A stretch of 64,000 nt of DNA. It comes from Hyaloperonospora brassicae. Its lineage: Eukaryota; Oomycota; Peronosporomycetes; Peronosporales; Peronosporaceae. Each line of letters opens with the position of its first letter. The stretch's first letter is position 1. Made by a program: the position numbers and the translations under genes. The notes under the pieces are model-generated. The model saw only the letters and a program-made list of their open reading frames with translations, searched no databases and had not been told where the DNA came from. Shown here piece after piece: positions 22,259-30,100 of this stretch. The stretch is from contig CANTFL010001216.1 of assembly GCA_947650285.1 (NCBI GenBank), positions 62,001 through 126,000 on the forward strand, in the 5' to 3' direction.

Positions 22259-23231
22259 ACACGCACCCCAGGCGCTTGTAGACGGATTGCAAGTTTGCAA
22301 TCGCGTCACGCATCTCACTCGAGATGTGTACCCTTCCCCAGGGCGAACGTAGGGAGTACACATCCCTATGTGCACGCTGCGAGTTGTCAACACAACTCGC
22401 ACAAGGGTCTCCCCATGTGAGGCAAGGAATGCCTGCCTCACTCGATAAACAGTGCAACCGGTACCGAGCACCGGTTGGCGTTCGCCTTTCGAACCTGAGG
22501 CGTGTCGCCTCAAGTTTCTTGAGCCACCCTTCTCGTCCAAAATTCTTGACGTTTTGGACGAACGCGTTCCACGCAGCCAAAAGTGAGGCCTTGTCACGCT
22601 TTTGGTTGCCGTTGTACCATCGATGTCTAAGGAAGACATCGAGATTAAATTCTTCCTCAGCGCGAAAGTTACTCGCGCTGGGATCCAAGCCGTGAAGCTC
22701 AGTCGCATCGAATAAGGGTTTTCGATGGTGTTGGCTTGTCTCGTGAGACAAGGCATTGATGAGCCGTTCAGGCAAACGCCACGGCTTCAGCTCATCACGC
22801 TTCACAGTGGTACCCTTGTCGGTACCACGGTAGTCAGTATGACGATGGGTTGCACCATCGTCAAGTCGCTCGTGCGAAGGAGCACGAGTTGATCGCGGTG
22901 ATGAGCAATCATACCCATCATCAGACTCATCATCACTGCCGAACAGACTGTGACACATGCCACGAGTCCGTACGTCCGGCAGTGTCGTGGATGAATGAGG
23001 AACCGCAGGTGAACGCGATACCTCCAAAGGCTTTTCTGAGTCAGACACGTCTGACTCGCCAGAGTAGATGACGTCAATGTCGGGGTCATCATGCGCACGC
23101 GGTGTGGTACCGCGTGCACCTGCAGCACCTGTTGCTGCAGGCGAAGAAGGGGCGGCAGACGACGAATCGTCTGCCGCAGAGGCTTGCACAGCACCGGGCT
23201 GTGTGGGTCTTGAGTCACCTCGCATAGACAT
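21762..23231 (-). CDS. GYP1-b antisense accessory ORF (Cys4 + coiled coil), unknown function
   Basis: 489-residue ORF on the strand opposite gag-pol, between the pol 3' end and the 3' LTR and overlapping the chromodomain region. The ATG at 23231 gives MSMRGDSRP. Residues 1-145 are Ser/Ala-rich then acidic. From 148 comes LKPW, then W221-x-A-F and REG 233-235, then Cys261, Cys270, Cys277 and Cys280 (C-x8-C-x6-C-x2-C), a possible zinc site. From about 400 the chain is a charged predicted coiled coil. Compared with GYP1-c, a 1-nt deletion near 21779 removes about the last 55 residues. The GYP2 antisense ORF shares the motif set, so this looks like a conserved gene rather than a shadow. No known family recognised. 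Confidence 0.65.
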   Translation of the reverse strand: MSMRGDSRPTQPGAVQASAADDSSSAAPSSPAATGAAGARGTTPRAHDDPDIDVIYSGESDVSDSEKPLEVSRSPAVPHSSTTLPDVRTRGMCHSLFGSDDESDDGYDCSSPRSTRAPSHERLDDGATHRHTDYRGTDKGTTVKRDELKPWRLPERLINALSHETSQHHRKPLFDATELHGLDPSASNFRAEEEFNLDVFLRHRWYNGNQKRDKASLLAAWNAFVQNVKNFGREGWLKKLEATRLRFERRTPTGARYRLHCLSSEAGIPCLTWGDPCASCVDNSQRAHRDVYSLRSPWGRVHISSEMRDAIANLQSVYKRLGCVFTDGPQGQSDGSRHTGGWDLQHPSTAESGAPSCSKRVDIPATGRGSSSLILNRHGGSRYAPLESVDHREHPPKDVVEEERPPPDDSVHHLDPYEMDRAIDELRDDLKHERDRRYALTDTVRKNRKDHEADRARDHADYATAQLQVERDARSLYGELATARGGYLG

Positions 23232-23350
23232 GTTAACTATGCGAGGTCAAGCGGAAGGTGAATGGAACGGACCCAACAAGTGATACCTGTTCCAATGGTG
23301 CCCAATGGGTGGCCGCCATATTTTCGATAGTCACACGGTGACTATCAGAT

Positions 23351-23360
23351 AAGGGGGTGA
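23351..23360 (+). other. GYP1-b polypurine tract
   Basis: AAGGGGGTGA immediately before the 3' LTR, the expected primer for plus-strand synthesis. Confidence 0.75.
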
Positions 23361-23753
23361 TGTAACGGGGCAGCCCGTTACATGGAAATTGTCATTTAGA
23401 TGATAATGACAATAAAGAATATTATATTGAATATTCTTTCAACAATATCACCAATAGTGGTGATATTGATGGGTCGACATAAGAGTCTGTTCATTGGTTG
23501 ATATCTTGACGATATCAACCCACCAATCGCCGCAAGACGCGCGCAATGAGTGGTGACGAGACGTCACCATACACTCAGTCATATTAGTATAATTAAGTTA
23601 AGTCAAACAGAGAGACAGTGGTTAAAGACTTAATTATATTAATATAACAGTTCTACTTCTACCTTGTCTACGCTTCCTCGTTTGCCACGTGTATGTCTGT
23701 CGGGCGCACCAAAACCCTTGCGTTAAGTTCACGCAAGGGTGTGCCTCATTACA
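23361..23753 (+). repeat. GYP1-b 3' LTR
   Basis: 393 bp, near-identical to the 5' LTR. The last bases read GTGCCTCATTACA in place of GTGCCCCTTACA or GTGCCCCGTTACA. It is followed by CTG and then LTR-B copy 2, with no target duplication. Confidence 0.92.
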
Positions 23754-23756
23754 CTG

Positions 23757-24196
23757 TGTAACGGTACACTGTTGACTACGTACTGGTTGACCAGTACGGA
23801 GTATACTTACACTGACGACAGTAGTCGACAGTGCCCTGCTAGGTGTTGAAGGAACACAGAGGAAGGAAAGGAGACGAAGTAGTCAGACTAGTCTCTTGGT
23901 AAAAGTAAAACTGTATTCATATAACTAAGTCCTATAACTTCTTGAATCTCTGTTGTCCTGACTTAATTATACCAATATAACTATATGTATGATGACGTCT
24001 ACTCACCACCCGTTGCGCGCGTCTAGCAGCGATTGGTGGGTTAATATTATCACGATATCAACCAATGAGTAGACCCTTCGGTCATCCCAACAATATCACC
24101 ATGTCTTGTGATATTGTCAAAAGAATATTCGACGTAATATTCTTTATTGTCAAATTGTTTTAATGACAACTTCATGTAACGGGCTACCCCGTTACA
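23757..24196. repeat. LTR-B copy 2
   Basis: 440 bp, same orientation as copy 1 and about 99% identical; ends CTACCCCGTTACA. Followed by ATCAT. No primer-binding site follows copy 1 and no polypurine tract precedes copy 2, yet the pair has the spacing and flanks of two ends of one insertion. Confidence 0.88.
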
Positions 24197-25241
24197 ATCA
24201 TCACTACACCAGAGCTAAAAGCTCAAGCTCAAAAAGCAAAGGCGCGAACATCACGAAACGGAATGAGGTCGTGCGCCTGTAAATGCGCCAGGATTCGCAG
24301 AAACACCACTTATGAAAGAGATTCGCCGGAACATAAACGTACTGACATTTCTCGCAACAGACGTTGTCTTTGACCGCGATTGCTGTATATGAACGCCCAG
24401 AAGCTGCAATAGTAAATGATCTCAACAGCCTAGGTATTCATGTTATCGATTCGACTATCATGTGTGACATTGCAGAGTCGAAGGCTCTGTGCGTCGCTTT
24501 GACAATTCTACATAGCCAAGGAAGGACTTCCCAGGCATAGCAGGTGCATCGAGATCAACGTAAGCGCTCATGGAGGACCCTAGACAGAGTAGACTTGTCG
24601 TGGCCGGGAGAAGCGGCCATGATAAGTCGAAAACACGCATGGAAGACTTACTACTCGCCTATTGTGACATAACAGTGTAGCACGGATAGGACAACACTGA
24701 CATGCATGGCAATAATTCATTCGAAGCAACAAAAAATGAGAGAAAATGACGGAGAATAAAGCTCCCACCTCGGTAGCAGAAGCAGCTTCTCATCTTATTT
24801 TATCTCACCGATTAATTCTATTTTGTCGACCATCATTGTTGGTTGAAGTCGTTCTCATTATTGTTGTTGTCATAATAGTTCTCCTTGCTTTCACGGAGCC
24901 AAGTATTGTGGTATTCGGATAGTTGGTTGTAAAATTGTCTTCATGAGGTCGGCAATGTGAGCAAGTTGACTGATTATGGCAACTACGGCAACTTTGTGAC
25001 TAGCACATGTCACAACGCACAACTCATTGATCAGTCTTAAGCCCCAGCTATTTGATATGGAAACTTAGATAATTAGACAACATTCAGTTGTCTGGACAAT
25101 AGTTTACTGGGCAAGCTTGTGTAAAAGCCAGTTCAATACTTTGCTATGCCGTCGAACATTCTGTGCTTCACTTCACGCACTGGATTGCAATCCTCTGGTA
25201 TATACTGTAGATACTAGTGGCTGTGACTTAGCCTAGTCAGT
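24197..25241. other. Spacer between the inverted arms, no gene seen
   Basis: About 1 kb of unique-looking AT-rich sequence separating LTR-B copy 2 from GYP1-c. ORFs are short (for example 24204-24425 minus) and without domains. It is the host flank of GYP1-c and ends in the target copy ACAAT. Confidence 0.55.
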
Positions 25242-25246
25242 ACAAT
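25242..25246. repeat. Target-site duplication ACAAT, left copy, GYP1-c
   Basis: ACAAT immediately before the GYP1-c terminal LTR; the partner is at 41076-41080. Confidence 0.85.
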
Positions 25247-25639
25247 TGTAACGGGGCACACCCTTGCGTGAACTTAACGCAAGGGTTTTGGGTGCCCCGA
25301 CAGACGTACGCGTGGCAAACGCGGAAGCGTAGATAAGGTAGAAGTAGAACTGTTATATTAATATAATTAAGTCTTTAACCACTGTCTCTCTGTTTGACTT
25401 AACTTAATTATACTAATATAACTGAGTGTATGGTGACGTCTCGTCACCACTCATTGCGCGCGTCTTGCGGCGATTGGTGGGTTGATATCGTCAAGATATC
25501 AACCAATGAACAGACTCTTATGTCGACCCATCAATATCACCACTATTGGTGATATTGTTGAAAGAATATTCAACATAATATTCTTTATTGTCATTATCAT
25601 CTAAATGACAATTTCCATGTAACGGGCTGCCCCGTTCCA
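25247..25639 (-). repeat. GYP1-c 3' LTR
   Basis: 393 bp, reading TGTAACGGGGCACACCC at its outer end. The inner end is CCCCGTTCCA in place of CCCCGTTACA. A C-rich polypurine tract complement (25640-25653) follows. Confidence 0.93.
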
Positions 25640-25733
25640 TCACCCCCCCCCTTAAAAGATAGTCACCGTGTGACTATCGAAAATATGGCGGCCACCCATT
25701 GGGCACCATTGGAACAGGGATCACTTGTTGGGT

Positions 25734-25740
25734 TCATTCC
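25734..25740 (+). promoter_or_regulatory. Candidate initiator for the GYP1-c antisense ORF
   Basis: TCATTCC, within GGTTCATTCCATTCACTTT, resembles the oomycete initiator TCATTYY and lies 33-39 nt before the antisense ORF ATG at 25773. GYP1-b has TCCGTTCC at the same site, so the motif is not conserved exactly. Confidence 0.35.
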
Positions 25741-25786
25741 ATTCACTTTCCGCTTGACCTCGCATAGTTAACATGTCTATGCGAGG

Positions 25787-25791
25787 TGACT
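25787..25791. repeat. Target-site duplication TGACT, left copy, GYP2
   Basis: TGACT before GYP2; the identical right copy is at 33607-33611. The site lies in codons 5-7 of the GYP1-c antisense ORF. Confidence 0.93.
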
Positions 25792-26111
25792 TGTAATGGG
25801 GCAACCCATTATATTAAGTAGTCATAGTTTTTTTACATATATACATACATTAAGTGTAGGCAGTATCCGGATAGCGGATACTGCGCGTCTATTTATTATT
25901 GGTGTATTATTGGGGTGCCAGACCCAATAATTAGCCAATAATAATTAGTTCTGTATTTGAGTGGTTCCCATGAGCTAGGGAACATATTCGCACTTACTGC
26001 GAATTATAAAAACACAAAAATACAAACAGAGTTAAATTTACCTTATAAATCACAGCGCTTCCTCAGCTTAATTATTAGTGTAAGACGGTAACGGGCTCTC
26101 TCCCCGTTACA
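25792..26111 (+). repeat. GYP2 5' LTR
   Basis: 320 bp from TGTAATGGGGCAACCC to CTCTCCCCGTTACA, TG...CA. It differs from the 3' LTR in a T/A-rich stretch near 25830 and one base in the TATTGGTGTATT segment. Confidence 0.93.
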
Positions 26112-26113
26112 TC

Positions 26114-26129
26114 TGGTAGCACTTTGTAG
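26114..26129 (+). other. GYP2 primer-binding site
   Basis: TGGTAGCACTTTGTAG, identical to the GYP1 site although the LTRs are unrelated in most of their length. Confidence 0.8.
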
Positions 26130-26137
26130 TCCTTCCC

Positions 26138-27178
26138 ATGACCAAGTTCGAGGTGGATATGAGTGAATCTTCGATGGCTCCAGCAGTTTCGCTGGAGCAT
26201 GCAGATTTTCCCCATCTCACTACGGTAGAATGGCAGGCATTACACCGCCTCGCGGCGGTTTCTGGTGAAATCTTCGTGACGTCGCTGCTGAGCACAGCGA
26301 CGCCCGAACAACACCGTGCCGCCATTCAAGACTACATGGTGCGCGAGCTCGCCGAAGCGAACCGGCGAGTACATACTCTCTCGCGCCCCTCCCATTACGA
26401 TGCAATTAAAATGGAGACGTCGACATACTCTGGTGATGGTCCAGATCGTCTCCCCCTTAATCGCTGGTTTAGGGAGATTGATATCGCCATAGCGTCAAGG
26501 TTGATTGACGCTCCGACGGCCAAGGTTTATTTCCTACTGTCTCGGCTTGTTGGTAAAGCCAAAGAATGGGCTCTTGGGAAGCTCGTTGTAAACGAGTTGG
26601 CATTCCCCACGCTGGACGATATCCAGCGCGACTTACGACTGGCGTTCGAGCCCCCTCAAGATGAGTCACGCTTGCGCGCAGATTTCTTTTCACTTCGACA
26701 GGGCAAGCTGTCGATGCGTGATTACGTACAGAAGACGCGACATCTTGCTTCGTGTATCATCACGCAGCCGATCGACATGGCTTCGCAAGTTCATGTCTTT
26801 GTCTTTGGTATGCAAGAGGGCATGACCCGCTATTGCCTCACACGTGCTGAACCTAAGACTCTTGAGGAGGCATTTGCCCTCGCGCTTCGTGAAGATTACA
26901 CGGTCGCATCGTCATATTTGCAGGCAGCGTCGCAACGCCCGCGTACGTCTGGCCCAGAGCCTATGGAAATTGACGTTATCGATGCATCTCGTGGTCGCGT
27001 CAAGCAATTTGGCCGCGACATCCGAAGTCAAAACACGATGAAGTGTTATCGGTGCGGCAAGACTGGCCATCGTGCGGCCGTCTGCCGAGCACCAGCGCCG
27101 GTGTCCACGAACACAGCTGTCTCACGTGGAGATACTGTGTCGTCAGTGGTCCCGCCAAAAAACGAGCGGTTCCAGTAG
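26138..27178 (+). CDS. GYP2 gag polyprotein
   Basis: 346 residues from the first ATG after the primer-binding site. The central part resembles Ty3/Gypsy capsid (a [14 protein letters not shown] segment and [12 protein letters not shown]), and near the C-terminus there is one CCHC knuckle, [14 protein letters not shown], for packaging the RNA. Gag forms the cytoplasmic particle in which reverse transcription occurs. The frame ends at TAG 27176-27178, inside a strong hairpin and 12 nt after a slippery heptamer, so part of translation should continue into pol. No internal stop or frameshift. Confidence 0.93.
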   Translation: MTKFEVDMSESSMAPAVSLEHADFPHLTTVEWQALHRLAAVSGEIFVTSLLSTATPEQHRAAIQDYMVRELAEANRRVHTLSRPSHYDAIKMETSTYSGDGPDRLPLNRWFREIDIAIASRLIDAPTAKVYFLLSRLVGKAKEWALGKLVVNELAFPTLDDIQRDLRLAFEPPQDESRLRADFFSLRQGKLSMRDYVQKTRHLASCIITQPIDMASQVHVFVFGMQEGMTRYCLTRAEPKTLEEAFALALREDYTVASSYLQAASQRPRTSGPEPMEIDVIDASRGRVKQFGRDIRSQNTMKCYRCGKTGHRAAVCRAPAPVSTNTAVSRGDTVSSVVPPKNERFQ

Positions 27179-27197
27179 GTGCGGGGCGCCCTACTGG
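27157..27197 (+). promoter_or_regulatory. GYP2 -1 ribosomal frameshift signal
   Basis: Slippery heptamer A AAA AAC at 27157-27163 in the gag frame, 8-nt spacer, then a perfect 8-bp stem CCAGTAGG (27172-27179) / CCTACTGG (27190-27197) with a 10-nt G-rich loop. A -1 slip enters the pol frame at the CGA codon at 27163, just before the gag stop. Confidence 0.88.
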
Positions 27198-30100
27198 CAG
27201 TAATGGAGCCCCGAGTACTCAGGTGGCAGCTCGGGCTCCTAGCCCTAAAGTGATACATACCCACTTCAATGCCACCACTATGCGCGACGATTCGAGACTG
27301 ATAATTATCAGTCTCATCGTTGCTGGAGTTAAACGACCACTTCGAGCGTTGTTGGATTCGGGTGCATCCAACAATTTCTTTCGAGCATCATGTTTGTCCC
27401 TTCTCCCGTCGACAATTACGGTTCGAGAAGGTCCAGGTGACATCGTTGTCAAACTTGCTGATGGACAACCACAGCGTGTCCCGCGTAAAACAGTGGTTTT
27501 GCCGTACACGTTCGACGGCTTCCAAAGTAATGACGAATTTTTGGTGTACGAGATGAATTATGCATTCGATTGCATCTTGGGGATACCGTGGCTGTCACGG
27601 TATCAGCCGACGATAGACTGGCTATCTCGGTCCGTCAAACGACGAAGCGGTTACGACGTAAGTGAAGTTTTCACTCATCTGTTGGTAGCGCCATCCGATT
27701 GGCCTCACGTCAGGGTCGTGAACGAACTCGCCACGACTAGAAGTCAGCACAGAGAGAGCGATGGCCCTCTGTGTCCGGTATGTTCAGTCACACTGATAGA
27801 ACCACAACACGAGGCGGTCGAACAGAGGTTCCCGCAAACACCGACATCGGTCGAGCAGGGGCTCCCGATTCACAACGAGACGGTCGAACAGAGGTTCCCG
27901 CAAACACAGACATCGGTCGAGCAGGGGCTCCCGATTCACAACGAGGCGGTCGAACAGGGGTTCCCGCACACACGGACATCGGTCGAGCAGGGGCTCCCGA
28001 TTCACAACGAGGCGGTCGAACAGGGGTTCCCGCACACACGGACATCGGTCGAGCAGGGGTTCCCGAGTTCTAGCGAGGCGGTCGAGCAGGGGCTCCCGCA
28101 TACACACACAACGGCCGAGCAGAGGCTCCCGGTTGTAACCGAGGTGGTCGAGCAGAGGCTCCCACATTCATCTGAGGCGGTCGACGACGAGCTCCCGCCT
28201 CTTATCGACGAGAATGAACGGGCTGTGGACTTAAATGTGAACGACGTGGTGGAGACAGAGCTCCCACGTCTAGCGGGGGGGGGTACTTCATCCTCCAGCG
28301 ACAGCGACGTTCCAGCCTCGAGCAGTGGCTCAAGACGCAAGAGAAAGCGTAAACGCAAGAAAGGTGCACGCCGATCACCAAGACGACGAAATTCTCGCTC
28401 AAGCGCCGTTGACGATGATACTGTATTGACGGAATCCGTTTGTGCGCTTGAATATGTGGAAGGGTCTTCACATCGTGGCCGCTACGTTGAGGTAGCGAGC
28501 CCTCCGTGCACTGTTGCAGAGATCACATCTCTATTAACCCTACCATGGACTGATTTCCTTCACGACCTCAAGGCCGGCGACATCGAGCAAGTGTGCATCA
28601 TATCAGCCGCCGAAGCAGTTAGTGGAGAAGTTCTGGAGGCTCGCCCACAGAGCGCTGAGCCCAAATCAGCGCGCGAAGAACGTTTCGTGGCACAGTCTTG
28701 GGAAGCCCTTCGTGCTTCGGGCAACCCTGTCTATGATATCGCGCGTGAGTATGCCGACATCTTTCCGGAGAATATCCCCGCTGAGCTTCCAGCGGATCGT
28801 GGTGTGCGACACGAGATCGATCTCGTGCTAGGATCGAAGTATTGCGTGACGCGGCAGTGGCCGCTACCGCGTGACCAAGTCATCGCAATTGATGAATTTT
28901 TTGAGGGCCGCCGTAAGGCAGGACACGTCCGCGAAAGCATATCGCCACATTCGAGTCCGACTTTCTGTGTGAAGAAAGCCACCGGCGGTTGGCGCATCGT
29001 GCATGCTTTTAACAAGTTGAATGACGCCACGATCCCGGCTCAAACACCAATTCCTCGGAAAGACATGGTACTGGATACCATGTCCGGCAGCGAGATTTTT
29101 AGCGCCATAGACCTGACAGACGGGTTTTACCAGATTTTAATGAGGGACAGTGATATCCCGTTCACCGCTGTCAGCACACCGAGTGGGATGCTTTGGGAGT
29201 GGCTAGTCATGCCACAAGGCCTTAAGAACGCTCCAGCAACGTTCAACCGGATGGTGACACAAGTGCTTCGGCCACTACGTGATTTCGCTCCAAGTTATTT
29301 CGACGATATTTTTGTTCACAGCCGCGCTGAGCAACAACTCAGCGCTACGGAGGTCCACCTTCGGCATTTGAAACAGGTGTTCCAAGTGATGCGCGAGAAC
29401 AAACTGTACGCAAATTTGAAGAAGTGTGTCTTCTGTGCTCCCGAGGTTCCAGTTCTTGGATGCTATGTTAGCAAGGAGGGTGTCCGTGCTGATCCCGAGA
29501 AAGTGTCATCGATATGTTCCTGGCCTACGCCCAGGAACCAAACGGAACTACGCCAATGGCTTGGCTTGGCCAATTACTTGCATAAGTATACGAAGAACTA
29601 TGCAGAACTAATCCAGCCACTATCGACTCTACTGAAGAAAGACGCAGTTTGGTCATGGAAAGCTGAACATCACTCTGCCTTCAACTCTGTGAAAAAGAGC
29701 TTGTCTGAAGCACCAGTGCTGATGTTGCCTGATGATTCCAAGCCATTTCACGTCGTCTGTGATGCGAGTAATTTCGCTATTGGATGTGCCCTCATGCAGT
29801 TTGACGATGAGGGCCGAGAGCGCGTCGTGAGCTTTCAGTCACGACAGATGAAACCCGCAGAGAGGAACTATCCGGTACATGACAAGGACCTTTTGGCTAT
29901 GCGTTACGCGCTGATCAAGTTCAGAGTATATTTGCTCGGCGAGAAGATGTTTTCGGTCCATACAGATCACGCATCATTGCGTACCGCCGTCAAGACTCCC
30001 CACTTGTCCCAGCGTATGGCACGTTGGTTGTCATACTTCTCAGAGTATAATTTCGTGGTCTTTTACAAACCCGGCAAGAACAACATTCTTGCTGACGCGC

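Larger units (their letters stand above)
15760..23753 (+). mobile_element. GYP1-b: full-length but defective chromovirus
   Basis: 7,994-bp element with 5' LTR 15760-16151, primer-binding site 16154-16169, gag 16196-17368, pol 17334-22258 ending in a chromodomain, an antisense ORF 21762-23231, polypurine tract 23351-23360 and 3' LTR 23361-23753. The order protease-RT-RNase H-integrase marks Ty3/Gypsy and the C-terminal chromodomain a chromovirus. Gag and pol carry many stops and frameshifts. The left junction is the same base as in GYP1-c, so both descend from one insertion. Confidence 0.95.

Noticed and set aside
12226..24196. Reading LTR-B plus cargo as an ordinary autonomous retrotransposon
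   Set aside because: No primer-binding site after the first LTR and no polypurine tract before the second; the interior is a host gene and a complete GYP1 element.
27811..28200. CRISPR-like array
   Set aside because: Repeats are directly adjacent and in a coding frame, without unique spacers; the genome is eukaryotic.
27784..28358. Minus-strand ORFs across the GYP2 minisatellite
   Set aside because: Open only because the repeat unit is a multiple of three; sense pol explains the region.
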